64,000 bases of DNA from Bacteroidota bacterium (GTDB lineage: Bacteria > Bacteroidota > Bacteroidia > Bacteroidales > JAADJA01): NCBI GenBank assembly GCA_020444515.1, contig JAHLKX010000002.1:736817-800816 (forward strand), given 5' to 3'. Of the stretch, positions 36,858 through 45,714 are shown piece by piece. Within the stretch, counting starts at the first letter, position 1; each line of letters begins with the position of its first letter. The notes under the pieces are model-generated. The model searched no databases and had not been told where the DNA came from. It saw only the letters and a list, made by a program, of their open reading frames with translations. The translations under genes and the position numbers were made by a program.

Positions 36858-38105
36858 ATGGAAAATCAAAAAGTTATGAACCGGGGACTGGTTGTTCTTG
36901 GCGCTATTCTCATTCAGCTGGCTCTTGGTGCAATTTACGCTTGGTCAGTATTCACTCCTTCATTGGTTACAGAAGGGTGGACGAAAGCGGATACCCAATG
37001 GGTATTTGCTGTAGGACTGGCATCGTTTGCCGTTTTTATGGTTTTTGCAGGTAAAAAATTGAAATCGTGGGGCCCACAGCGGCTATCCTGGATCGGTGGT
37101 ATTATCCTGGGTCTGGGTTATTTCCTGGCCGGTTTGCTGGGCGGATCCAGCTTCTGGTCCCTGGTGATCCTGGTCGGACTGGTGGGTGGAGCCGGTATCG
37201 GTTTTGCCTATGTCGTGCCCATTGCCGTGGGTATGCGCTGGTTCCCCGACAAAAAGGGGATGATCACCGGACTGGCTGTGGCCGGTTTTGGTTTTGGAGC
37301 CCTGCTGTGGGTGAAGCTTGCCGGATCATGGGGCCACCTAATTGATAGCGTTGGCCTCTCCGCAACATTTATTTATTACGGAATTGCTTTTGCTGCAATG
37401 GTCATTATTGGTGGTTTGTGGATGAAGTTCCCGCCAACTGGCTGGAAACCCGAAGGATATGTTGAGGCAGCCCCTGCTCCCGGTAAAACTGCTGATGATC
37501 GGGAATTTACAAGCAATGAAATGCTTACAAAAATCCAGTTTTATCTTATTTTCCTAACTTTCGTTTTCAGTGCTGGTGCCGGACTCATGTCTATCGGCTT
37601 GATGAAACTTTACCCCATGGAAGCTCTGGTAGCGAATGGATTTACAGAAATTGAAGCCAGTGCTATTTCTGGAACGGCAATGGCTGTTTTCTTTAGTCTC
37701 GCTAACGGTTTGGGTCGTATTTTATGGGGTATACTCAGTGATAAACTGGGAAGGAAAACCTCCATCATTACCATGACGGCCATTCAGGGCATAGTCGTAA
37801 TCCTCTTCACCTATATGGCAGGCAGTGAGTATCTTCTTTACCTGGGGGCTACCTTAATCGGATTCAACTTTGGTGGTAACTTTGCACTGTTCCCGACCAT
37901 TACTGCCGATACCTTCGGCGCTAAAAATGTCGGACAAAATTATCCCTGGGTTTTCCTTGCTTATGGATTTGGTGGTATTATAGGACCTATCCTGGGTGGT
38001 AAGCTGGGAGATATCGGTAACTTCCCACTGGCATTTACCATTGCTGGTATTGCTGTGCTGGTTGGAACCGTTCTGACCATTATGGTGAAACCGGCCAAGA
38101 AATAA
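36858..38105 (+). CDS. OFA-family MFS carrier (oxalate/formate antiporter-like)
   Basis: 415 residues with 12 membrane helices. The first helix carries the OFA pattern ALGAIYAWSVFTPSL, helix 4-5 has GIGFAYVVPIAVGMRWFPDKKG and the second half FSLANGLGRILWGILSDKLGRK, the MFS motif A repeat. Members move small carboxylates such as oxalate, formate or lactate. Its place between acs and the ADP-forming synthetase suggests a carboxylate connected with acetate metabolism, but the substrate is not determined. Own terminators lie on both sides, so it is probably monocistronic. Confidence 0.87.
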   Translation: MENQKVMNRGLVVLGAILIQLALGAIYAWSVFTPSLVTEGWTKADTQWVFAVGLASFAVFMVFAGKKLKSWGPQRLSWIGGIILGLGYFLAGLLGGSSFWSLVILVGLVGGAGIGFAYVVPIAVGMRWFPDKKGMITGLAVAGFGFGALLWVKLAGSWGHLIDSVGLSATFIYYGIAFAAMVIIGGLWMKFPPTGWKPEGYVEAAPAPGKTADDREFTSNEMLTKIQFYLIFLTFVFSAGAGLMSIGLMKLYPMEALVANGFTEIEASAISGTAMAVFFSLANGLGRILWGILSDKLGRKTSIITMTAIQGIVVILFTYMAGSEYLLYLGATLIGFNFGGNFALFPTITADTFGAKNVGQNYPWVFLAYGFGGIIGPILGGKLGDIGNFPLAFTIAGIAVLVGTVLTIMVKPAKK

Positions 38106-38119
38106 AAAATGTTTGATTG

Positions 38120-38149
38120 AATAAAGGCGCTCTGCGGGGCGCCTTTATT
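38120..38149 (+). terminator. Rho-independent terminator after the OFA carrier
   Basis: Perfect 11-base arms AATAAAGGCGC (38120-38130) and GCGCCTTTATT (38139-38149) around an 8-base loop, 15 bases after the stop codon. Confidence 0.85.
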
Positions 38150-38237
38150 AATGATTATTTTTATCCTATGGGTTGTTTGCTTTCTCTGTTTGGCTGTATT
38201 AAATAATTCTTAATTTTCTGGTTCCCAAAATTCATAG

Positions 38238-38282
38238 CTTGAGTTTCCAATTTTGTTTTCTACTTTTGTGAAACAATTAACA
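38238..38282 (+). promoter_or_regulatory. Candidate promoter and third palindrome before the acyl-CoA synthetase-GNAT gene
   Basis: CTTG at 38238-38241, a 19-base spacer and an exact TAnnTTTG match, TACTTTTG, at 38261-38268. Overlapping its end, 38267-38282 reads TGTGAA-ACAA-TTAACA, 11 of 12 half-site positions matching the TGTTAA-N4-TTAACA palindromes at the ackA/acs region. Confidence 0.45.
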
Positions 38283-38320
38283 GGCTTATTTCCTGTTATG
38301 ATCTTCTAAGATACTCGCAT

Positions 38321-41005
38321 ATGCCCATTAAGAAACTTGACAGCATTTTCAGACCCAAGCGGATCGCCCTGATCGGCGTATCTAATGATGCCAACAGTGT
38401 TGGTGGTATTACCCTTCGCAATTTGGTTGGTGGAGGATATAACGGTGTGGTTTACCCCGTGAATCCCAAGCGGGAAGCGGTATTCGGAATTCCTTGTTAT
38501 CCGGATGTTGCCAGCTTGCCTAAAGTGCCCGACCTGGCCGTGATCATGACGGCTGCCAAGTTTGTTCCCCAGATCATCACTGAATGTGGTGAAGCCGGCG
38601 TGCATGGGATCATCATTATGTCCGCGGGATTTAAAGAAACCGGTCCGGATGGAGCCAAACTCGAAGAGCAGGTGAAGGCCGAAGTAAAAAAATATCCAGA
38701 CATGCGCGTCATCGGGCCCAATTGTTTGGGGATCATCGTACCGGGATTCAGCATGAATGTGAGTTTTTCGTCAAGTATGCCCAAAAAGGGCCACGTAGCG
38801 TTCATTTCCCAATCGGGTGCTTTATGCACCTCTGTCCTCGACTGGGCCAATGAAGCCAATATCGGTTTTTCCTATTTTGTCTCTATCGGTAACTCGATGG
38901 ATGTCAACTTCGGCGATCTGATTGATTATTTTGGACAGGATCCCAATACCAGGTCAATTGTGTTGTATGTGGAATCGATCATCAATGCCCGTGCCTTTAT
39001 GTCGGCAGCTCGTGCCTTTGCCCGTAAGAAACCCATTATCGTTTATAAATCAGGGCGATATCCTGAATCGGCTAAAGCGGCTGCTTCTCATACCGGTGCC
39101 CTTGCTTCTGAAGATGCTATTTATGATGCGGTATTCAGGAGAGCCGGGCTGGCAAGGGTATACAATTTTGGTAATATTTTCGATTTTACCGATTTGATCG
39201 GACGAAAGCGTGCACCAAAAGGAAGTGCACTGGCCATTGTTACAAATGCAGGTGGCCCGGGTGTTATGGCTACGGATACGCTGATTTCAATGGGCGGTCG
39301 CATTGTGCAATTATCCGATGAAACCATGCAGAAACTGGATGATTACCTGCCTCCTTTCTGGTCGCACGGAAATCCGGTTGACGTTTTGGGAGATGCTACC
39401 CCAGAGCGCTTTGCCCATGCAACGGAGCTGGTATTGCAAGATAAAAATGTGGATGCTGTTTTAGTGATATTGACTCCTCAAGCCATGACGGCTCCTACCG
39501 AAACGGCAAAAGCCATTACCCAACTGGCAGAAAATTCGACCAAACCCATCATGGCTGCCTGGTTAGGCGGCGCCTCCATGCGCGATGGTGTTCAAATCTT
39601 TAATAATTCCGGTATCGCAGCATATGATACACCGGAGCAGGCGATACGTGCCTTTATGACCCTGTCTTATTACTCAAAGAATCTTGAGTTATTATTTGAA
39701 ACGCCAGAAGAGGTTCCCCTTGAATTCAGCTATGACCGTGATGAATTGCGAAAAAAATACCTGGAGAAAGTGTTCCCGAAAATGCGGATCCTTTCGGAAG
39801 ATGATTCAAAGATGCTGATCAATGATTATGGCATCGATACTACACATCCCGAAATCGCCACCAATGAAGATGAAGCAGTGGAGATTGCCGAGCGAAAAAA
39901 TTATCCGGTCGTATTGAAAATCCATTCACCTGATATCATTCATAAAACGGACGTGGGGGGTGTAGCCCTCAATATCGAAAATGAGGAGATGGTGCGGATT
40001 ACTTTTCGCAATATCATGGAAACCGTAACAAAAAATGTCCCGGATGCTAAAATTGATGGCATCACTGTTCAAAAAATGATTCGGTCTAAAGATTCTGTCG
40101 AACTCATCCTTGGAATCAAAAAAGATCCGATTTTCGGTACCGTAATGTTAGTGGGAATGGGGGGTGTTACCGCAGAGCTTTTTAATGACCGTAGATTGGA
40201 GTTTCCCCCTTTAAACGAACAACTGGCGCATCAGATGTTAAAGTCATTGCAGATTTACCCCTTGCTTACCGGATACAGAGGAAGTGAACGCAAAAACTTG
40301 GAGAAGTTAATCGAGGTACTCATTCGCCTTTCATATCTTGCTGCCGACTATCCTGAAATTGAGGAATTGGATATCAATCCATTGATCGTGACAAATGAAG
40401 ATGTCATAGCCCTCGATGCCCGCATTGTGGTTGACCAGGAGGCACTGGATAAATCGGTAAAGGATTATTCTCATTTGATCCTTCGTCCTTACCCTGAGCG
40501 GCTCATGAAAAATGCTGAGCTAAGCGATGGCACCCATGTTTTACTCCGACCAATCAAACCGGAGGATGAACCACTATGGCTGGAGCTTTTGGGGAGCTGT
40601 TCCAAGCAATCCATCTATTCCCGTTTCAGGTACGACTTTTATTACGATTCGCATGAAGTAGCAACCCAGTTTTGTTTTATTGATTATGACCGGGAGATTG
40701 CCATCGTAGCAGAGGTGGAGGATGAAGGCCGTAAAAAGCTGATCGGTGTTGGCAGGTTAATCGCGGATCCGGATGTGGTTATTGCTGAATATGCAGTGCT
40801 GATAACCGATGCATGGCAACATAAAGACCTGGGTCAGATCCTGACCAGTTTCTGTGTGGATATTGCTCGTCAGTCGGGTATACGAAAAGTAAGTGCCGAA
40901 ACCACAAAGGACAACAAAGCGATGATCGCCGTTTTTAAGAAACTGGGATTCAAGGTGTTTTTTAATGAGGATACGACGGTAACCGTAGCCAAGGAACTTG
41001 AATAA
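38321..41005 (+). CDS. ADP-forming acyl-CoA synthetase fused to GNAT acetyltransferase
   Basis: 894 residues. Order: CoA-binding domain (about 1-130: KRIALIGVSNDANSVGG), succinyl-CoA-ligase-like domains (about 140-450) with the phosphorylated His in ASHTGA at residue 257, an ATP-grasp domain (about 490-700: PVVLKIHSPDIIHKTDVGGV), and a GNAT domain (about 725-894: LRPIKPEDE, then VSAETTKDNKAMIAVFKKLGF). The same architecture occurs in the Pat lysine acetyltransferase of Salmonella, where the synthetase part is reported to be inactive and to lack the catalytic His. Here the His and the ATP-grasp core are present, so it may both make ATP from acyl-CoA and acetylate proteins such as Acs. The dual role is inference. 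Confidence 0.9.
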   Translation: MPIKKLDSIFRPKRIALIGVSNDANSVGGITLRNLVGGGYNGVVYPVNPKREAVFGIPCYPDVASLPKVPDLAVIMTAAKFVPQIITECGEAGVHGIIIMSAGFKETGPDGAKLEEQVKAEVKKYPDMRVIGPNCLGIIVPGFSMNVSFSSSMPKKGHVAFISQSGALCTSVLDWANEANIGFSYFVSIGNSMDVNFGDLIDYFGQDPNTRSIVLYVESIINARAFMSAARAFARKKPIIVYKSGRYPESAKAAASHTGALASEDAIYDAVFRRAGLARVYNFGNIFDFTDLIGRKRAPKGSALAIVTNAGGPGVMATDTLISMGGRIVQLSDETMQKLDDYLPPFWSHGNPVDVLGDATPERFAHATELVLQDKNVDAVLVILTPQAMTAPTETAKAITQLAENSTKPIMAAWLGGASMRDGVQIFNNSGIAAYDTPEQAIRAFMTLSYYSKNLELLFETPEEVPLEFSYDRDELRKKYLEKVFPKMRILSEDDSKMLINDYGIDTTHPEIATNEDEAVEIAERKNYPVVLKIHSPDIIHKTDVGGVALNIENEEMVRITFRNIMETVTKNVPDAKIDGITVQKMIRSKDSVELILGIKKDPIFGTVMLVGMGGVTAELFNDRRLEFPPLNEQLAHQMLKSLQIYPLLTGYRGSERKNLEKLIEVLIRLSYLAADYPEIEELDINPLIVTNEDVIALDARIVVDQEALDKSVKDYSHLILRPYPERLMKNAELSDGTHVLLRPIKPEDEPLWLELLGSCSKQSIYSRFRYDFYYDSHEVATQFCFIDYDREIAIVAEVEDEGRKKLIGVGRLIADPDVVIAEYAVLITDAWQHKDLGQILTSFCVDIARQSGIRKVSAETTKDNKAMIAVFKKLGFKVFFNEDTTVTVAKELE

Positions 41006-41013
41006 AAAAAGGT

Positions 41014-41586
41014 TCAGATTTTTTTATCAATTTGCTGGCAAATATTATCAAAGATTTCATCCACACCCCCTATGCCATTGACGGATGTAAACAGTCCTTT
41101 TTCTTTGTAAAAGTCAATTAAAGGTTGTGTTTGGTTGTTGTACACAAGGATGCGGTTTTCAATTACTTCGCGGGTGTCGTCTTTACGGCCTTCCAGTTGA
41201 GCACGATTCAACAAACGACCAATGATCTCTTCATCATTCACTTCGAGGGCCAGCACCAGGGATACTGCATCACCCCTTTTTGTCAATATTACATCAAGAT
41301 CTTTTGCCTGTTGTATTGTCCGCGGAAATCCGTCGAAAACAAAACCATCAACATCTGTGTGCTGATCCAGGGCATCCTCAAGGATGGCAACCAGGAGTTC
41401 ATCGGGTACCAGATCCCCTTTTTCAATAATACTTTGAACTTTGAGTCCGAGATCTGTTTTTTCACGGATATTTTTCCGGAAGATATCCCCGGTAGAAATA
41501 TGGGCAAGGTTATATTTTTTAGCAATTTTAACAGACTGGGTTCCTTTACCCGAACCGGGGGGGCCAAAAAGAATAAAATTAAACAT
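41014..41586 (-). CDS. adk: Adenylate kinase (short form)
   Basis: 190 residues from the ATG at 41586; the frame extends 28 codons upstream, but those residues precede the conserved start MFNFILFGPPGSGKGTQ, which is the P-loop at the very N-terminus in this family. It converts ATP and AMP to two ADP. Other motifs: ISTGDIFRKNI, GFVFDGFPRT and a short lid region (LEGRKDDTREVIENR) without the zinc-binding Cys of long forms. Convergent with the synthetase-GNAT gene, 8 bases apart. Confidence 0.96.
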   Translation of the reverse strand: MFNFILFGPPGSGKGTQSVKIAKKYNLAHISTGDIFRKNIREKTDLGLKVQSIIEKGDLVPDELLVAILEDALDQHTDVDGFVFDGFPRTIQQAKDLDVILTKRGDAVSLVLALEVNDEEIIGRLLNRAQLEGRKDDTREVIENRILVYNNQTQPLIDFYKEKGLFTSVNGIGGVDEIFDNICQQIDKKI

Positions 41587-41690
41587 GGGCATTGTATTAA
41601 GTGGATCAATAATGTTGCTATCGCTACAAATATAAATGAATGGTGATGATTTATCACTAATTTTGTCCATAGATTCATTACAAATTATCG

Positions 41691-42533
41691 GTGCAACAGC
41701 AAAATGAAAATACTCGGTTTAACGATTCCTTGCTTTCGGTTAAACCCTTCATGCCTCCCGGTGATTCTGGCATGTCATCTGATTCCATGGTAGTTAACAG
41801 TGCTGCAAAACCGTTACCGGTAACATCTGTTTTATCAGGTTCGGAATTACAGGTGACCCAATTGAAAGAACGGGAACTTCCCACCAGTAACATTGACTGG
41901 ATCACGGTTCACCTTTTGATTGTGCTTGCATTTGTGGGATGGATCCGGGTTTTTGCCGGGAAACGACTAAGGCAGGTGATAAAATCATTTTTTGCGGAGC
42001 GAAATATGAACATATTGATCCGGGAAGGGAATATATTCACCGAAAGGATTTCCATTGCCCTAATCATCATTTACCTGATATCCATTTCGTTGTTTTGCTA
42101 TCTGATACTGGTCCGGCTTTTACCCTTCGAAGAACTGCCCTATCAGGGATTCAGGTTGTTTGCCCTGGTGTTGCTGGTTATTTTGGTGGCATGGGTTCTG
42201 AAAAATGTTATATTGACCCTGACGGGGATTATTTTTCGCAATCAATTGTTATTGTCGGAATATATTCTGATGAATTTTGTTTTCAGTGTTAACCTTGGAA
42301 TTTTTTTAATTCCTTTTATTATTCTTACCGTTTATTTACCCTCCGATGAAGTGCTCTACGCAGCCATTGGGCTGTGGCTTATAGCGTTTATTTACAGAAC
42401 TTTCAGACAATTTTTTACGGGTTTGGAATACACAAAATTTTCGTATGTGAACAGATTTTTATATCTTTGCACCTTCGAAATCGTACCCATTTTGGTACTT
42501 ACAAAGTTGATTTTGAATGAATTAGCTTTCTAA
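41691..42533 (+). CDS. DUF4271 membrane protein
   Basis: 280 residues starting at a GTG. The first 70 residues are polar, then about six or seven membrane helices follow (from residue 68 to the end). DUF4271 proteins are found in Bacteroidota directly upstream of hemD, as here (49 bases). No activity is known to me. The position suggests a role linked to tetrapyrrole synthesis or only shared transcription. Confidence 0.83.
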   Translation: MQQQNENTRFNDSLLSVKPFMPPGDSGMSSDSMVVNSAAKPLPVTSVLSGSELQVTQLKERELPTSNIDWITVHLLIVLAFVGWIRVFAGKRLRQVIKSFFAERNMNILIREGNIFTERISIALIIIYLISISLFCYLILVRLLPFEELPYQGFRLFALVLLVILVAWVLKNVILTLTGIIFRNQLLLSEYILMNFVFSVNLGIFLIPFIILTVYLPSDEVLYAAIGLWLIAFIYRTFRQFFTGLEYTKFSYVNRFLYLCTFEIVPILVLTKLILNELAF

Positions 42534-42582
42534 TTGATAATTAATTAAATACGGGAAATTAAAAATTAGGGGGAAACAGAAG

Positions 42583-43335
42583 GTGAAACTAAAGAACATA
42601 CTCGTGTCGCAACCCGAACCGGTTGATGTAGAAAAATCTCCATACCATGATTTGATCCATAAATATAAAGTAAACATTGATTTCCGTAAATTCATCAAAA
42701 TCGAAGGTGTTACAGCCAGTGATTTCCGGAAGGATAAAGTTTATCTTAAGGATTATACAGCCATTATTTTTACCAGTCGCAATGCGGTGGATCATTTTTT
42801 CCGCATTGCCAAAGAGATGCGCGTTGAAATTCCCGATACCATGAAATATTTCTGTATTTCAGAAGCTACTGCTTTTTATCTTCAGAAATATGTTCAGTTC
42901 AGGAAACGGAAGATATTCCATGGCCAGCAAAATTTTGATGATCTGGTAGAAATTATAAAGAAACATAAGGATGAAAAATTCCTGCTACCTTGTTCCGATA
43001 TTTACAAATTGAGCTTGATCAAAGCCCTTGATGATAACAAGGTGAATTATACCAAAGCGGTCATTTATAAAACTACAGCCAGCGATCTTTCGGATATAAA
43101 AATCAATGATTACGACTTACTGGTATTTTTCAGCCCTGCCGGTGTTAAGTCGCTCTTTAAAAATTTTCCGAATTTTCAACAAAATAGTACCATGATTGGT
43201 GCATTTGGTCCATCAACTCACAAAGCTGTTGAAGATTCAGGTTTGAAAGTTGACATTGCTGCCCCTACCAAAACAGCACTTTCAATGACGGTAGCCATTG
43301 AACAGTTTATTCAAAATATAAACAGAAAGAAATAG
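42583..43335 (+). CDS. hemD: Uroporphyrinogen-III synthase
   Basis: 250 residues, starting at a GTG. It closes hydroxymethylbilane with inversion of ring D, leading to haem, which the multihaem cytochromes of this window consume in quantity. Family features are weak as usual: IIFTSRNAVDHFF, KFLLPCSDIYK, and LLVFFSPAGVKSLFKN near the C-terminus with AFGPSTHKAVEDSG. The DUF4271-hemD-rnpA order is typical of Bacteroidota and supports the call. Confidence 0.9.
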   Translation: MKLKNILVSQPEPVDVEKSPYHDLIHKYKVNIDFRKFIKIEGVTASDFRKDKVYLKDYTAIIFTSRNAVDHFFRIAKEMRVEIPDTMKYFCISEATAFYLQKYVQFRKRKIFHGQQNFDDLVEIIKKHKDEKFLLPCSDIYKLSLIKALDDNKVNYTKAVIYKTTASDLSDIKINDYDLLVFFSPAGVKSLFKNFPNFQQNSTMIGAFGPSTHKAVEDSGLKVDIAAPTKTALSMTVAIEQFIQNINRKK

Positions 43336-43361
43336 CGTGTGCCGTTTCTTTTAAAACTTTA

Positions 43362-43757
43362 ATGCAAACGCAATCCTTCAAAAAGGACGAACGGTTATCA
43401 TCAGAAAAAATCATTGAACGGTTATTTGCTGACGGAAATCGGTTTACTGTATTCCCAATTGGCGTTGTCTGGTTATTTGCTTCACTGGATTCGTCTTCAC
43501 CGGTCCAGGTTTTGATTTCAGTTTCACGCAGGAAATTTAAACGTGCTGTCGATCGCAACCTCCTTAAACGAAGAATGCGGGAAGCTTACAGACGAAATAA
43601 ACAACCTTTTATTGAAAGTTTGGCTAAGGGAGGAAGACAATGTGCCCTTGGATTGATTTACAACGGCAGTGAATTGGCGGACTTTAATGAAATCGAGGAA
43701 AAAATAATATTAGTTTTGCAGCGTTTACAAAAGGAATATGAAAAAGATACTGGGTAA
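43362..43757 (+). CDS. rnpA: Ribonuclease P protein component
   Basis: 131 residues. It supports the catalytic RNA of RNase P in tRNA 5' processing. The RNR motif block is [20 protein letters not shown], with the basic helix expected. It overlaps yidD by 20 bases, as is common. Confidence 0.95.
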   Translation: MQTQSFKKDERLSSEKIIERLFADGNRFTVFPIGVVWLFASLDSSSPVQVLISVSRRKFKRAVDRNLLKRRMREAYRRNKQPFIESLAKGGRQCALGLIYNGSELADFNEIEEKIILVLQRLQKEYEKDTG

Positions 43758-43959
43758 GTTTTTTATCTTGTTGATACGGTTTTATCAGGGAGCCATTTCT
43801 CCTTATTTTCTGCCGACCTGCAGGTATACACCCACTTGCTCGGCTTATGGCGTGGAAGCCATACAAAAACATGGGCCGTTCAAAGGTGGCTGGCTTACTC
43901 TAAAACGCTTTTTATCATGTCATCCCTGGGGAGGAAGCGGTTACGATCCCGTTCCCTGA
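43738..43959 (+). CDS. yidD: Membrane protein insertion efficiency factor YidD
   Basis: 73 residues. Signature: [24 protein letters not shown] in two adjoining parts (the Cys-containing [12 protein letters not shown] box) and the C-terminal [13 protein letters not shown]. It is a small peripheral membrane protein that aids insertion by YidC. It overlaps rnpA, the standard pairing. Confidence 0.95.
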   Translation: MKKILGKFFILLIRFYQGAISPYFLPTCRYTPTCSAYGVEAIQKHGPFKGGWLTLKRFLSCHPWGGSGYDPVP

Positions 43960-43988
43960 TCCACATTCATAACTAAAATGACCATACT

Positions 43989-45680
43989 ATGAAAATGAAA
44001 ACAAATACCAGGATTGTAACCTTCCTGACAGCTTTCATCCTGCTCCTGACCACCACAACCACCGGTCAGAATAGCAATAACTTTGAAATTTCCAAAAACC
44101 TCGAAATTTATGCTACCCTATTTCGTGAATTGAATAAAAACTATGTGGATGAAATCAGTCCCGGTGAATTGATGAAAACTGGCATAGATGCTATGTTAGA
44201 ATCCCTTGATCCCTATACCGTTTATATTTCAGAAGCAGAAGTTGAAGATTATCGTTTTATAACTACCGGTCAATATGGAGGTATCGGTGCCCTGATCCAC
44301 AAAAAAGATGATTATGTTGTTATCTCAGAACCCTATGAAAATAATCCAGCTCAAAAAGCCGGTTTAATTGCGGGGGATGTTTTACTCGAAGTGGATGGAA
44401 AATCAGTGAAGGGTAAATCCACCGGAGAAGTGAGTACACTGCTCAAAGGTCAGCCCGGAACCGAAGTCACCTTGCTTATTAAACGGGAAGGTATGTCTGA
44501 ACCTTTCGAACTGGACCTGGAGCGCAAAAATGTTTCAATCGACAATGTGCCCTACTATAGCATCCTAAAAGATAATGTAGGTTATATAAAATTAACCGGA
44601 TTTACCCAGGAAGCAGGTAAGGAGGTCAAAGAGGCCTTTAACAAGTTGCGCAGTGAAAATGAATTGTCCGGATTGATCCTTGACCTGCGGGGAAATGGAG
44701 GAGGATTGCTTCAGGAGGCGGTTAATGTCACCAATATTTTTGTAGACAAAGGTGAGATGGTTGTTAGTACAAAGGGAAAGATGGCCATTAAAAATCATAC
44801 ATATCGAACGACGGAAGCTGCTGTTGATACCGAAATTCCTGTCATTGTGCTGGTGGATAATCATAGTGCCTCAGCATCAGAGATTGTGGCTGGTGCCTTG
44901 CAGGATCATGATCGGGCCGTGATCGTTGGTCAGACGACCTTTGGTAAGGGTCTGGTTCAGAATGTTATCCCATTGGCATATAATTCACAGGTTAAAATAA
45001 CAGTGGCCAAATATTACATACCAAGTGGCCGGTGTATTCAGGAAATCGATTATGCTCATAAAGATGATAATGGAAATGCACCTAAAATTCCCGATTCGCT
45101 TATCATGGCTTATAAAACCCGGAATGGAAGGGTGGTTTTCGATGGGCATGGAATAGAACCGGATGTGACAATTGACCTGCCTTCCCTGAGCAATATAGGT
45201 TATACACTGGTGAGTGATTTTCTGATTTTTGATTATGCCAGTCAATTTGCTCGTGAGCATGATACCATTGCTCCTGCTGATTCTTTTGAGATCACGGATG
45301 AGATATACAATGATTTTATCAGTTTTATCAATGAGCAGGGGTATGAATATACAACCCGGTGTGAAGAAGCACTTGAAAAATTGAAAAAAAGCGCGGAGAA
45401 AGAAAATTATTTTGACGAAATTGAATCTGATTTTAATGCGCTTGCCGATAAACTTGCCATTATCAAAACCAACGATATTAATAAGCACGAAGAGGAGATC
45501 AAAGAGATATTGAAAATTGAGATCATATCACGTTATTATTACCAAACGGGAAAAATAATTGCATCACTGGCTTCTGATAAGGAGATCGAAAAGGCTATTG
45601 AACTTTTCAACGAGCGTGATTCCTACCTGGCCATTCTGGATGGTACCCAGCAAAAAGAGAAAAAAGAAACACGGAACTAG
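43989..45680 (+). CDS. S41 family C-terminal processing peptidase
   Basis: 563 residues. Signal peptide (to about residue 26, TTGQ), an N-terminal helical part, a PDZ domain (about 95-180: GGIGALIHKKDDYVVI, AGDVLLEVDGKSVKG) and the S41 protease core (about 190-370) with the nucleophile Ser in NHSASASEIV and the Lys in FGKGLVQ. A C-terminal extension of about 170 residues is helical and charged. It should act in the periplasm, trimming or degrading proteins from their C-terminus, like CtpA/Prc. Confidence 0.92.
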   Translation: MKMKTNTRIVTFLTAFILLLTTTTTGQNSNNFEISKNLEIYATLFRELNKNYVDEISPGELMKTGIDAMLESLDPYTVYISEAEVEDYRFITTGQYGGIGALIHKKDDYVVISEPYENNPAQKAGLIAGDVLLEVDGKSVKGKSTGEVSTLLKGQPGTEVTLLIKREGMSEPFELDLERKNVSIDNVPYYSILKDNVGYIKLTGFTQEAGKEVKEAFNKLRSENELSGLILDLRGNGGGLLQEAVNVTNIFVDKGEMVVSTKGKMAIKNHTYRTTEAAVDTEIPVIVLVDNHSASASEIVAGALQDHDRAVIVGQTTFGKGLVQNVIPLAYNSQVKITVAKYYIPSGRCIQEIDYAHKDDNGNAPKIPDSLIMAYKTRNGRVVFDGHGIEPDVTIDLPSLSNIGYTLVSDFLIFDYASQFAREHDTIAPADSFEITDEIYNDFISFINEQGYEYTTRCEEALEKLKKSAEKENYFDEIESDFNALADKLAIIKTNDINKHEEEIKEILKIEIISRYYYQTGKIIASLASDKEIEKAIELFNERDSYLAILDGTQQKEKKETRN

Positions 45681-45714
45681 ACCTTTGTTTTTAAACAGTC
45701 TGGCAGGAACACCA

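Noticed and set aside
41587-41670. N-terminal extension of adenylate kinase
   Set aside because: The family starts directly at the P-loop strand. The extra residues have no counterpart.
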